A stretch of DNA of 51,425 nucleotides, from the IMG/VR virus record IMGVR_UViG_3300037297_000175, positions 1 to 51,425 of that record; one strand, written 5' to 3'. The notes below the pieces were generated by a model. That model made no database searches. It worked only from the letters and a program-made list of their open reading frames with translations, and had not been told where the DNA came from. A program made the position numbers and the translations under genes. Below are positions 24,517 to 32,218 of the stretch, piece after piece (within the stretch, counting starts at the first letter, position 1; each line of letters begins with the position of its first letter). The stretch is from a virus.

Positions 24517-25269
24517 CTTGTCTCCTATCTTTGCCGCCTTGGATTCGGCGGGCTGGTTGTTCATGATTCCGTCAATCATCTTCTTCTGGAGGGCGGTCCT
24601 GGCGGTCATTACGGCCCCTTGGCCGTAGTCTCGCTTGACTTTGTCGACAGTGGTCTTGCGGCCAGCTGCAATCATCTCTGCATACACCTCATAAAAGTCG
24701 TCGAGCTCCTCCTCGACAACCTTCTTCCCCTCTTCGGTGGTCACATCCGGCCGTTTGTTCCGACTGTCACTATTGGTGATGTCGATGATTCTGTCGGACA
24801 CGTACATCGCTGTTGCGATGCCGACACTTCCAACTGCCGAGACTTCGCTTTCAGCGACGATTTCACCTGTTTGAGACGCCAGCATGTAGGCTGCGGAGGC
24901 CAAGGTGTCGCCGGCAATCGTCCTTGTCGGGACGCTCGCCGAAGCAATCGCCTTCATCGCGTCATACAGTCCGTCGACGTACCCACCAGGGCTGTCGATT
25001 TCAAAATCAATTTGTTTGGCGCCCTTGTACTGGGCCTCGGCGACGTCGGAAATGATCTCCGAGTAGACCGCATAGTCCTCATCCCAGTAATCAAGCCAAG
25101 AGTTGCGCTTGGGATATAGCGGCCCCTTTATCTTGATGGTCGCGACACCATTCTTGACCTGCACCGGATCGCGGTCTTTCGATTTTGCCTCGGGCAAGGG
25201 CTGTCCGACAACACTGGCGAACAGGTATGCAAGTCTCTCGACTTCGTCTTGGAGCATCAGTAGCTTCAT
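24157..25269 (-). CDS. Prohead protease, S49 (lambda gpC type)
   Basis: 370 aa from ATG 25269, overlapping the portal stop. Ser-Lys protease of the SppA/S49 family: IDFEIDSPGGYVDGL (89-103), the nucleophile in GDTLASAAYMLAS (Ser125) and GSVGIATAMYVSD with a downstream Lys (about 172). The protease trims scaffold and capsid and matures the prohead. The C-terminal ~120 residues are a scaffold-like helical/coiled region, with an internal start that would release them as a separate protein. Confidence 0.85.
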   Translation of the reverse strand: MKLLMLQDEVERLAYLFASVVGQPLPEAKSKDRDPVQVKNGVATIKIKGPLYPKRNSWLDYWDEDYAVYSEIISDVAEAQYKGAKQIDFEIDSPGGYVDGLYDAMKAIASASVPTRTIAGDTLASAAYMLASQTGEIVAESEVSAVGSVGIATAMYVSDRIIDITNSDSRNKRPDVTTEEGKKVVEEELDDFYEVYAEMIAAGRKTTVDKVKRDYGQGAVMTARTALQKKMIDGIMNNQPAESKAAKIGDKMDPKTLKEEHRATYDAVFNAGKEAGSKEEHERACAHLILAEGSGDVEAAHKAIKDGEGITEMVKAQHMSAAMKRNMIQARQDDSPPEINTAGDAAALTASQDEKDRQAFLAKHKGWVVE

Positions 25270-26924
25270 GCCGCGGCCTCCTCCTCGACCATGTCCGTTG
25301 GATCGAAGACTCCCATGCCGAGCGCTTTCATCGCATCGGTGACGTTTTTCTCGCCAAACTCGCGCTGTGCCTCGAGGATGGGACGCATCGCCTTTACCTT
25401 CATGCGGTTTTCCTTCTCCAGTTTGCGGATCGTCTTGTCGAACTTGGAACCAGTGAGCGCCCTCGAGGCGTGGCTGTTTGTCTCCCATCCCTCGGAGACC
25501 ATTGCCTTGTGAGCATTGACCTCTTTGAGAATGTCGACTGATGGCTTGATAGATCCAATCCAATCGATTGACAGCCAAGCCTGTTTGACGTCGTATTTCA
25601 TCGGGTCGGACAGCGCCTCGAGGAACCCTGGCGCCTCGATTTTTCCAAGCAGTAGCTCGGATATAAACCACTCCTCGACGAGATTCTGGCAGTGCTGAGA
25701 AGCAAACCGTGCCCGCTTCTCGTCGAGCACCATAATGAATTCGCGTAGAGCAGCTTGGGATGCAGAGTAGTTGCTGCTGAAGCTAAGCAATAAGATCTCA
25801 GGAGGAATTTCCATTGCCCATGAGAGGCCAGCTACAATGGCCGACTCGAACGACGCGAAATTCACATCCGTTCCATGGACAGAATACGGGACTGGTTCCT
25901 CGCCCGGTTGCAGTGAGCCAAACCATACCCCTGGCAGGATCCTGTTGACCTCCACGGGCCTCGTTTCGCCCGTCGTGTCATCTGTGACGCTGTCCTTGCG
26001 CACGGCGCCGTTGCCGATGTGAGGAATCATCTTGGCTTCTTGGGCGCGTTTGATGAACCCAATGATCATCGCATTGATCGATGATTTGAGCTGGGCGCTG
26101 TCCCTATTTTTTTGAATTTCATTTAGCGGCTGGATCGCCATGCCAAGCCCCGGCATTCCGCGCACATCATCCTCGCGCTTGTTCGGACCGTAGACAAGCC
26201 AAGCGGTGTGGCGACCCGACTTCGGCCCGTGCGCAGGCACGTAGACATAGCTGTTGTTGAAAATGTGATCGGTTCCCTGATAGACCCAGAACCCGAGGTG
26301 CTTGCCGTTCTTGTCTAGCTTCACACCGTCGATGACATCCTTGTCTAAGGCGTGCTCGGGTGGGGTCTGCACACGGTTGCCAGAGACAATCTGAATCTGC
26401 GGGAGCCCCGTTGGTTTGTGCTGTCGATTGATAACGAGGCAATCACCGTCAATAAACGCCTCTTGGTAGATCTGGGCTTGTTGCTCACCGTCGATTCTGT
26501 ATCCTTTGCAATCGATAATTTCTTTCGACTTGCAATAGAGCCTGTATCGATTCTCCATTTTGTCTGCCCAGTCGACAAGGGAGTCTTCTGGCGCGCCGAT
26601 AACAGATTCTTCTGGCGTAAAATCCGGCTCCAATCCTTTGTGGATCACATTAGTTACGAGGCGATTTACAATTCCGATAGCATAGGTGTTCGTCCGGAAT
26701 AGGGCTCCACTTCGGGCTCGAAGTGTCCAGTAGTCGAGTGACGCGATCTCATCGATTTGGCCGGAAACACCTCCCCAGAAATTCGCCCCATCGTACGTGC
26801 CTGTCGGTGGAGAAATGAATTGAGATTGGGCTTGAATCGGAACCGGTTCGGGTTCTTCAGCTGCTGGCGAATCGGGCCAGATCCAGGGGAGCTCCTCTTC
26901 CTCGATGCGACGGCCCCAGCTCAT
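25266..26924 (-). CDS. Portal protein, lambda gpB-like
   Basis: 552 aa from ATG 26924, overlapping the previous stop (GCATGA). Family features: RSGALFRTNTYAIGIVNRLV, GDCLVINRQHKP, VSGNRVQTP, SGLSWAMEIPPEILLLSFSSNYSASQAALREF, and late LEALSDPMKYDVKQAWLSIDWIG. Makes the twelve-fold portal ring at the head vertex, through which the terminase packages DNA. An Ala/Glu/Pro-rich N-terminus (SPAAEEPEPVPIQ) is peculiar to this protein. Confidence 0.9.
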   Translation of the reverse strand: MSWGRRIEEEELPWIWPDSPAAEEPEPVPIQAQSQFISPPTGTYDGANFWGGVSGQIDEIASLDYWTLRARSGALFRTNTYAIGIVNRLVTNVIHKGLEPDFTPEESVIGAPEDSLVDWADKMENRYRLYCKSKEIIDCKGYRIDGEQQAQIYQEAFIDGDCLVINRQHKPTGLPQIQIVSGNRVQTPPEHALDKDVIDGVKLDKNGKHLGFWVYQGTDHIFNNSYVYVPAHGPKSGRHTAWLVYGPNKREDDVRGMPGLGMAIQPLNEIQKNRDSAQLKSSINAMIIGFIKRAQEAKMIPHIGNGAVRKDSVTDDTTGETRPVEVNRILPGVWFGSLQPGEEPVPYSVHGTDVNFASFESAIVAGLSWAMEIPPEILLLSFSSNYSASQAALREFIMVLDEKRARFASQHCQNLVEEWFISELLLGKIEAPGFLEALSDPMKYDVKQAWLSIDWIGSIKPSVDILKEVNAHKAMVSEGWETNSHASRALTGSKFDKTIRKLEKENRMKVKAMRPILEAQREFGEKNVTDAMKALGMGVFDPTDMVEEEAAA

Positions 26925-27184
26925 GCGGACCTCACCAGGGTTGTACCGCTGCCGTTGAGACGAGCATCGAGCCAATCCAAGCGGAGATAGAGCTTGTCCA
27001 GCTCGGCGCTTAGCCGCGATATATCCTTCTTGGTTACCGTCTGTCGAGTCTGGCCGGTGTCAATCGTATAGCTCTGGAATTTTCCAGTAGACAGCGCAAG
27101 AATAGCGTCCTCGATGGCCTCGATGGCCGTTTTGGTTTTATCGATCCGAGATTGGAGCCATGTTGCGGTTATTGCTGATGCCAT
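26921..27184 (-). CDS. gpW-like small head-tail protein (DUF6148 type)
   Basis: 87 aa. Helical with TAIEAIEDAILALSTGKFQSYTIDTGQTRQTVTKKDISRL, the standard form of the small gene placed between terminase and portal in lambda-type phages (gpW/DUF6148). Its ATG lies within the first TGAGACA-type motif (27184-27190). The stop overlaps the portal start. Confidence 0.75.
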   Translation of the reverse strand: MASAITATWLQSRIDKTKTAIEAIEDAILALSTGKFQSYTIDTGQTRQTVTKKDISRLSAELDKLYLRLDWLDARLNGSGTTLVRSA

Positions 27185-27249
27185 GTCTCATAGCCCAAAA
27201 TTGAGACAAAAATGTCTCTCTGAGACAAGTATGTCTCATTAGTGTCTCA
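27184..27249. promoter_or_regulatory. Array of TGAGACA operators
   Basis: Motif TGAGACA/TGTCTCA at 27184-27190, 27202-27208, 27213-27219 (last base changed), 27221-27227, 27232-27238 and 27243-27249. Two copies form dyads with a 4-base spacer: 27202-27219 (one mismatch) and 27221-27238 (perfect), 19 bases apart. A further copy is at 27318-27324. Most likely binding sites for a dimeric regulator, in the leader of the head operon. Confidence 0.65.
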
Positions 27250-27289
27250 CTGGTCAAGCGGGAATGCATAAAAATGTATCACTTGCATA

Positions 27290-27323
27290 ATTATATAATA
27301 AATACAGCTATTTAGATTGTCTC
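27290..27323 (-). promoter_or_regulatory. Possible minus-strand promoter for the head operon
   Basis: On the minus strand TTGAGA (27323-27318-side, overlapping a TGAGACA motif) is followed by an A+T-rich stretch with TATTAT and TATAAT (27295-27290). Spacing is 19 or 24 bases, not ideal. It would drive the gpW-portal operon, which is cut off from the terminase genes by the plus-strand cassette. Confidence 0.35.
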
Positions 27324-27356
27324 AAAAAAAGATTTTGCCTGATTCACTTTTTTTGC

Positions 27357-27385
27357 TGGACACATCCGGATGTGTCCGATATAGT
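27357..27385 (+). promoter_or_regulatory. Palindrome-covered promoter of the plus-strand cassette
   Basis: TGGACA (27357-27362), a 17-base spacer and TATAGT (27380-27385) form a good sigma-70-like promoter. A perfect 20-bp palindrome (GGACACATCC and its complement, 27358-27377) covers the -35 and most of the spacer, the classic place for an operator. The 55-aa gene starts 48 bases downstream. Confidence 0.6.
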
Positions 27386-27393
27386 AGGTACAG

Positions 27394-27415
27394 ATGGTCG
27401 CAATGAAGCGACCAT
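27394..27415 (+). promoter_or_regulatory. Leader hairpin
   Basis: ATGGTCGC and its complement GCGACCAT form a perfect 8-bp stem with a 6-base loop AATGAA. It lies just after the proposed promoter and ends ten or so bases before the AAAGGAGAG ribosome site. It could stabilise or regulate the transcript; it has no T-run, so is not a terminator. Confidence 0.4.
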
Positions 27416-27432
27416 GAGCAAAGGAGAGAAAG

Positions 27433-27600
27433 ATGAAAAACTTGATAGGGTATGAGGCAATCGAAGCAAAAAAGAACAATGATAGCGTAGTCCTCAACAA
27501 GCATGCAGACCCCATAGAAGACGCGCGTTATGACATCTCAGTAGCAGATGCTGAGGAAATCGCCAGCGAAGACCCCAGTCTCATCTACGTTGCAGACTGA
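27433..27600 (+). CDS. Small conserved-type phage protein, 55 aa
   Basis: First gene of the plus cassette, missed by common length cut-offs. AAAGGAGAG ribosome site, ATG, then LIGYEAIEAKKNNDSVVLNKHADPIEDARYDISVADAEEIASEDPSLIYV. The D-P-x-E-x-A-R and E-D-P-S-L-I-Y blocks look like those in other short phage proteins, but function is unknown. Acidic, soluble. Confidence 0.65.
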   Translation: MKNLIGYEAIEAKKNNDSVVLNKHADPIEDARYDISVADAEEIASEDPSLIYVAD

Positions 27601-27602
27601 AC

Positions 27603-27673
27603 CGACCCCCATCCCGCCCGCCAACCATGGCGGACGGGAGTGGAGGCCGATTCGGCCAGAAAAGGAGCAAAAA
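27603..27673 (+). promoter_or_regulatory. Repeated translational leader, copy A
   Basis: CGACCCCCATCC (27603-27614) starts it; the 22-base block 27635-27656 is identical to 28076-28097. Between them the left half can pair with the right: a near-perfect hairpin of about 14 bp (CCGCCA with TGGCGG at the tip, TCCCG with CGGGA below). The smaller GGCCG/CGGCC hairpin follows, then AAAAGGAGC and the ATG. Confidence 0.6.
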
Positions 27674-28042
27674 ATGCATTATTGTGTCAATAGATACGGG
27701 TGTCCCGTTCACCATCACGGGAGAGATGACCGACGATGCTCGTGTCGACCTTATTGGGTCGACGAACCAGGCTGTCGAGAGTTGCTCGATGGCGTTGAGT
27801 CCTCTAAAGCATGGAGGGAAGATCATGATCCTTGCGAATGTGCCATACACGGTGGTGATTGTATAGGAATATCCTCATCAATCGAGGCGCATCATCGCGC
27901 CGAGAGAGACTGGTGGCGAGATGCCGTAGATAAAGCCATCCGTAATGGGTGGCTCGGCGACGAAAATTGTCTATATTGGCATGTATCGTGGGAAACAGAA
28001 AACCGATACTGCAAAGAAGAAATTAAGCGTAGAGGGTTGTAA
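27674..28042 (+). CDS. Cys/His/Trp-rich protein, 122 aa
   Basis: Start at ATG 27674, after AAAAGGAGCAAAAA; the longer frame to 27548 overlaps the preceding gene. The N-terminal half is rich in Cys and His (CVNRYGCPVHHHGRDDRRCSC, then CECAIHGGDC), suggesting metal binding; the C-terminal half is helical with many Trp/Arg (HRAERDWWRDAVDKAI). Not recognised. Confidence 0.55.
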   Translation: MHYCVNRYGCPVHHHGRDDRRCSCRPYWVDEPGCRELLDGVESSKAWREDHDPCECAIHGGDCIGISSSIEAHHRAERDWWRDAVDKAIRNGWLGDENCLYWHVSWETENRYCKEEIKRRGL

Positions 28043-28043
28043 T

Positions 28044-28113
28044 CGACCCCCACCCTGTCTCAGATACCTCTGGGGCGGGAGTGGAGGCCGATTCGGCAAA
28101 AAAGGAGTAGAAA
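28044..28113 (+). promoter_or_regulatory. Repeated translational leader, copy B
   Basis: Same layout as copy A: CGACCCCCACCC at 28044-28055 and the 22-base block at 28076-28097, separated by exactly the same distance (32 bases start to start), with a different middle. CCCCA (28048-28052) can pair with TGGGG (28071-28075). It ends in AAAAGGAGTAG and the ATG. Confidence 0.6.
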
Positions 28114-28296
28114 ATGGATTTTTTCTATAAGACAGACGGAGAAAGCGGGATAATTCAGGCATCCTCGATTGAGGATGCTCGTGACAAAATGATTATCGAG
28201 GCCGGCCTTACGCCGGCAGCAATCAAGAATGGAGCATGGGGCTGGGTGGAGGATTGCGATGGCGTCCGAATCTACGTCGCCGAAGAAAACATATAG
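28114..28296 (+). CDS. Small protein, 60 aa
   Basis: Preceded by leader copy B and AAAGGAGTAG. It has a compact alpha/beta look: FYKTDGESGIIQASSIEDARDKMI, then NGAWGWVEDCDGVRIYV. A beta-alpha-beta arrangement is plausible. Function unknown. Same cassette as its neighbours. Confidence 0.55.
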   Translation: MDFFYKTDGESGIIQASSIEDARDKMIIEAGLTPAAIKNGAWGWVEDCDGVRIYVAEENI

Positions 28297-28330
28297 TGGC
28301 CGATTATCAGCCAAGCAAAGGAGTGTAAAG

Positions 28331-28819
28331 ATGGGAGAATTCTTAGATCAAGTGATGGCCGGAGGGCCGTCGCTGATGGATTTGAATGAAAAACAACAGC
28401 GTGTCGTAAGTTGCTTGAAAGAAGATCCGTCAGGCTGGGCTTGGCAATTGTCCAGAGAGAAAATATTAAATCCATTACGAGAGGCGGTGAAAGAAGAACT
28501 TCTTTCAGATTCCTCTTGTAAACTGGATTGTGCATTTCTAACCTACGATATGTTGATTGAGTCGTGCGCCAGCGAAGACGACTCGGAGTCCTGGGCCCGA
28601 AAATTAATTGCATGGATGAGTCCAGCCCTTCCTCAATTACATTTCGGGCCAAGGGGATGGCATGCGGCTTTCCGACATGCTGTGGTATCTGAAGCTAAGT
28701 GGTTGCGAGAGCATGAAAAAAACCAAAAAGATGTTAGGATTAACAGTCCAAGCCTTCCTCCTTGGGAAAACAAGGCATGCCTTGTACTGGCGGAGTTGGT
28801 GGAGGCGGAGACAATATGA
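28331..28819 (+). CDS. Hypothetical 162-aa protein
   Basis: Start chosen at ATG 28331, after AAAGGAGTGTAAAG; the leader also keeps GGCCGATT (28300-28307) from the repeated leader. The protein is helical with Trp/Leu (GWAWQLSREKILNPLREAVKEE, WARKLIAWMSPALPQLHFGPRGWHAAFRHAVVSE). Not recognised. Confidence 0.5.
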   Translation: MGEFLDQVMAGGPSLMDLNEKQQRVVSCLKEDPSGWAWQLSREKILNPLREAVKEELLSDSSCKLDCAFLTYDMLIESCASEDDSESWARKLIAWMSPALPQLHFGPRGWHAAFRHAVVSEAKWLREHEKNQKDVRINSPSLPPWENKACLVLAELVEAETI

Positions 28820-28893
28820 CAGACTACGTCCGAATGGAGAATCATCACAGGAATCACAGGTTGCCGTGGTCGCGGCCAAGGGGTGAGAGATGA
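28816..28893 (+). CDS. Possible 25-aa coupling ORF
   Basis: The stop of the previous gene overlaps an ATG (ATATGA) that opens 25 codons ending in an ATGA overlap with the next gene. The basic, His/Arg-rich peptide may be real or a translational bridge. No other support. Confidence 0.3.
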   Translation: MTDYVRMENHHRNHRLPWSRPRGER

Positions 28894-29168
28894 GCACCGA
28901 CGCGGCCGTCACGGCCGCTCGCCTACTACTCGAAGCGAACGTCCCGAGCGGCATCACCCAAGAGCGGATCGACCGGCTCGCCGAGGTGATAAAGGGAATC
29001 ACCGAAGATGAGCTTTCACGGCTCAGAATCGAGACATGTGCCCACGGGGGAGGGGACCCGGAGCGATACGGGAAACGGAGGAAGCGCGCCGGGCGGGCTG
29101 TCAAGATAGGGACCGCTGGCGTACATCCTGGTGAGAAAGGCGTCCAGATCTGGGCGGTATGGGCTTAG
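28890..29168 (+). CDS. Small 92-aa protein
   Basis: Helical start (AAVTAARLLLEANVPSGITQERIDRLAEVIKGITED), then a basic part (KRRKRAGRAVK). Last gene of the plus cassette; it converges on the terminase gene and overlaps its stop by four bases. Function unknown. Confidence 0.5.
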   Translation: MSTDAAVTAARLLLEANVPSGITQERIDRLAEVIKGITEDELSRLRIETCAHGGGDPERYGKRRKRAGRAVKIGTAGVHPGEKGVQIWAVWA

Positions 29169-31150
29169 GCCGCCTCACGCCAGAACACCCCATTCTTGCA
29201 GTATTCCCAGAACTGGTACCAATCCACGCCATCCTCGAGCTCGTATACTTTTACACACACAAGATAGGCGAGTATCTCCACCGAGGCGTGCCCGTACACG
29301 AGGAGGTCCCAGAGCTCATTATCAGCGCCACTCGGCCGGTGCCATACATACCCTTTCCGGCCGTTCTGGAGATCAACCTCTTTTTTGTATTCACGGGTGA
29401 GCTCCTTGATCTCATCATCGGTAGCATCTACCGGCAAATTGAGGACATATGGGCGTTGGGTGCCGTGCTCTGGTCGCCACCTACGGCGCAGCGCTGGTCC
29501 GCATCGGTCTTTGTATTCGTCGACGGTAATCAAATAGTACAGCGCACCAGATTTCGTTTTTGATTCCTTGAACGGCTGGATGGTACTGGACTTCGGCGAT
29601 TTGTCAGTCCCCATAATGGGATAAACCATGTGATCCCATTGAGAGCAAAAATCAACCACCACGTCGGTATTGTACCGAGCATCAATTAGACTCAATGCCA
29701 ACCGGTATTCTCGCCCTCGGTCATCTACCCATGTCTCTGCGTCAATGACATCTCTGAGTTGATCCCATCCCTCCGCGTCGATGCTTTCAAACCCGGTCTC
29801 TGTCTCGTCGATAATTTGGTAGTAGTCGATCTGCCACGGATTAAAACCAAACCCGTCGCCCTGTGTCCACCCCCAAATCGCAACATTGAGATGCGATTTG
29901 TGAACATCCACGGTCATGGTCAGAAACAGTACGCCAGATACGCAGTATTCTTCGATTTTCTTATTTGGTATCTGTCCCTTGGTGTAGAACTGCCGTCGGT
30001 GACCGGATACGACGCGGAATGTGATCTTGTCCCCTTCCTCCTCGAATGTCTGCGCGAGAAAGTTGTTGTAAAGCCTGCGAAGAGCCTTCCTACTCTTCGT
30101 GCGTCCCGTCTTGATGTCCATGGCCTCGAGGTACATCGATACGCCTTTTGACCACCTTGTTCGGCGAGACATGAGGCCGGTGATATGGTAGCTCCTGATT
30201 CCTGGCTCAACCGGAACGGCAGTAGGCTCCCAAAAGGCATTATCCTTCGCGATAAACCTGATTTTGTCGTGCTCTGTATGTGGATTATCGCAGTATTTAC
30301 AGTGGTACCGAACGCTGTTTATGTCGAGCTGGTCACCATTCATATCCCATTTCAGACCATACTTCTTTCCTGTGTCCTTGTTCGTTCCGGAGAACCGCAG
30401 CTCCTGTGCCTCTCCGCACCTCAGACACCGAACCTTGTATTTCCTCCGGTCACCTCTGTTGTATTGCTCTTCAATCCGTGATGCCCCCCTCGTTGTAGGC
30501 GTGCACCCAATGAAAATCTTTCTGACATCATCAAATGCAGTTGTCCTATCACGAAAAAGCTGGATTGGGTCGCCGTCCGGGTTGTCCGGATAGGCGTCTA
30601 CCTCGTCGAGCAGTAGCCCTAAAGCAGGGATCTCTCTCATCATGTGGGCTTTCTGCCCGCCTCTCGGGATCATGTGGCCGCCGCCGACCCACTGCATGTG
30701 ATCCTTGGTGACACCGCGTTTTCTACTGTTCCCGATGTCATGACTTTGAAAGATGCCTCCGAGCCCGGATAACTGAAACATCGGTATGAACGATGAATCA
30801 ATAATCTCCCTGGCAGCGTCGATTGTGACGTTCGAGTAAATGACGGGAGCGGTCCGGATATGAACAGCGAAATAAAAAACGATTGCCCTCAAGATTGTCG
30901 AGTAAGCGGATTGCACACACTTCAGGACAGATACTTCACGGACATCCTCTCGAACATCAAAGCAGTTCAGGGGCTCAATCCAGTACGGAGTACGGTCAAA
31001 TCGGATGTAGCCCGGGTCTTTCGTCTCTGACGACGGCAGGAAGCGCATGCTCTCGTTGCACTCAACCGGTGTCATCTGCTGAATATGGTCCGTGAGGTCC
31101 AACGCCGTCTCGGACGCCCACTGCCTTCCAATTGTGTCGATATTACACAT
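29165..31150 (-). CDS. Terminase large subunit, GpA-like
   Basis: 661 aa from ATG 31150 (a longer frame to 31177 lies inside the small subunit gene). GpA-type ATPase: SVLKCVQSAYSTILRAIVFYF at the Walker A place, and ALGLLLDEVDAYP with the Asp-Glu pair of Walker B. The CRYHCKYCDN and RCLRCGEA metal-binding pairs follow, then the C-terminal nuclease (LTMTVDVHKSHLNVAIWGW, LSLIDARYNTDVVVDF). This type usually cuts at cos sites. It pumps DNA into the prohead. Confidence 0.9.
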   Translation of the reverse strand: MCNIDTIGRQWASETALDLTDHIQQMTPVECNESMRFLPSSETKDPGYIRFDRTPYWIEPLNCFDVREDVREVSVLKCVQSAYSTILRAIVFYFAVHIRTAPVIYSNVTIDAAREIIDSSFIPMFQLSGLGGIFQSHDIGNSRKRGVTKDHMQWVGGGHMIPRGGQKAHMMREIPALGLLLDEVDAYPDNPDGDPIQLFRDRTTAFDDVRKIFIGCTPTTRGASRIEEQYNRGDRRKYKVRCLRCGEAQELRFSGTNKDTGKKYGLKWDMNGDQLDINSVRYHCKYCDNPHTEHDKIRFIAKDNAFWEPTAVPVEPGIRSYHITGLMSRRTRWSKGVSMYLEAMDIKTGRTKSRKALRRLYNNFLAQTFEEEGDKITFRVVSGHRRQFYTKGQIPNKKIEEYCVSGVLFLTMTVDVHKSHLNVAIWGWTQGDGFGFNPWQIDYYQIIDETETGFESIDAEGWDQLRDVIDAETWVDDRGREYRLALSLIDARYNTDVVVDFCSQWDHMVYPIMGTDKSPKSSTIQPFKESKTKSGALYYLITVDEYKDRCGPALRRRWRPEHGTQRPYVLNLPVDATDDEIKELTREYKKEVDLQNGRKGYVWHRPSGADNELWDLLVYGHASVEILAYLVCVKVYELEDGVDWYQFWEYCKNGVFWREAA

Positions 31151-31772
31151 CTTCGAACAGCGCCCTTTTGATGTCACGCTTCAGCGGTTTAACAAGGGAG
31201 GAGATCTCTTCCCGGATGGCCACCTCTACTTCTTCGCGGGCGACACCCTTCTCTCCTCTCTCCTCCGCCTCGAGACCGGACCGAACAAGGGAGAACGCCG
31301 TTGAGGTGATCGTCTTGGCTCCATCTGTGAGTAGCCGTACAAGGAATGTTTCTAGTGGGTTCCATACGCCACGGATCATAATCTCCCTTGCAACTAGGCG
31401 CCCCTCAATCTGGGCATTCTTGAGTTCAAGTTGCTGGGCCTGTGCTGCCAGTTTTCGTCGCTCAAGGACGAGCTTGTCCATAGCACCTGAGATGTCGTCT
31501 TCGCTTGGGAGGGGAAAAGGTGGACGGTCAATAGATGGGCGCCCCCGCGGCGCTGACTTCTTTTTCGGACCTGGCTTCTTATTAGCTTTGCTTGGCTTCT
31601 TCTTTTTTGACCGCTCCTTCTTAGCGGCAATGTAGGCGCCACACTCCGGCGCTTCTGCGTCAATCGTGCCGTCTGGCAATACAGGGATCCGGTTCTCCCG
31701 TATCGCCTTCGAGACGGCCGCTTTCGAGACGCCAGCCAGATCCGCGAAGTCCTTTTTCGAAACACGGCCCAT
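31143..31772 (-). CDS. Terminase small subunit, Nu1-like
   Basis: 209 aa. The N-terminus is a helix-turn-helix (SKKDFADLAGVSKAAVSKAIRENRIPVLPDGTID), followed by a Lys-rich linker (residues 52-80) and a coiled-coil C-terminus. In lambda the Nu1 HTH binds cosB repeats to position terminase. First gene of the late operon. It overlaps the large subunit by eight bases. Confidence 0.8.
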   Translation of the reverse strand: MGRVSKKDFADLAGVSKAAVSKAIRENRIPVLPDGTIDAEAPECGAYIAAKKERSKKKKPSKANKKPGPKKKSAPRGRPSIDRPPFPLPSEDDISGAMDKLVLERRKLAAQAQQLELKNAQIEGRLVAREIMIRGVWNPLETFLVRLLTDGAKTITSTAFSLVRSGLEAEERGEKGVAREEVEVAIREEISSLVKPLKRDIKRALFEDV

Positions 31773-31790
31773 ATCCCCATTGTCTGCATG

Positions 31791-31983
31791 GTTAACCGGG
31801 TTGTCAATTGGTTAACTGACAGGTTAACTAACCGTCAACTCTCAGTTTCTTGTCTTGTAAATAAGATAAGGCTGCGTGAAATTTCACGGGAAGTTAACTG
31901 TATTTTAGGTTAACTGGATTTTTTTCATGGGACAGCGCGAGACCCGACGTACGCATATAAACACGGCAGGGGGGTGGGGGGGG
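31791..31983. promoter_or_regulatory. Candidate cos/cosB region or late promoter
   Basis: Gene-free 213 bp upstream of the terminase small subunit. Five GTTAAC sites start at 31791, 31811, 31823, 31893 and 31909. Between the third and fourth is the perfect palindrome CGTGAAATTTCACG (31875-31888). At 31969-31983 there is a run of six G, one T, eight G. Such an ordered repeat set before a Nu1/GpA pair fits terminase binding sites, or operators of the late promoter. Confidence 0.5.
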
Positions 31984-31985
31984 TG

Positions 31986-32183
31986 TCACAGGACCCGCTC
32001 GAAAAAGCGTGGTAGCTGCTTGCGCTTAACGGCCAGCTGAATATCCTCCATCGTGACTTTGCCCGCTACAATGGCGGATACGACGCGCTGTACCGCTTCC
32101 CTTGGTTCCTCACTGGCGCGATACTCTTGGGGTTCTCGAAACTGCTCAAACATGGTGTACTCGGTTGGTCTAGTCATTATCAT
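31986..32183 (-). CDS. Small 65-aa protein
   Basis: Start at ATG 32183, eight bases after AGGAAGG. It has FREPQEYRASEEPREAVQRVVSAIVAGKVTMEDIQLAVKRKQLPRFFERVL, an amphipathic helical pattern. Last gene before the terminase region. Function unknown. Confidence 0.5.
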   Translation of the reverse strand: MIMTRPTEYTMFEQFREPQEYRASEEPREAVQRVVSAIVAGKVTMEDIQLAVKRKQLPRFFERVL

Positions 32184-32218
32184 CTGTCGAACCTTCCTGC
32201 TGCGCAGGTCGCCCGCCC

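Noticed and set aside
28229-28330. N-terminal extension of the 162-aa gene
   Set aside because: It overlaps the 60-aa gene in another frame, and ATG 28331 has the good ribosome site.
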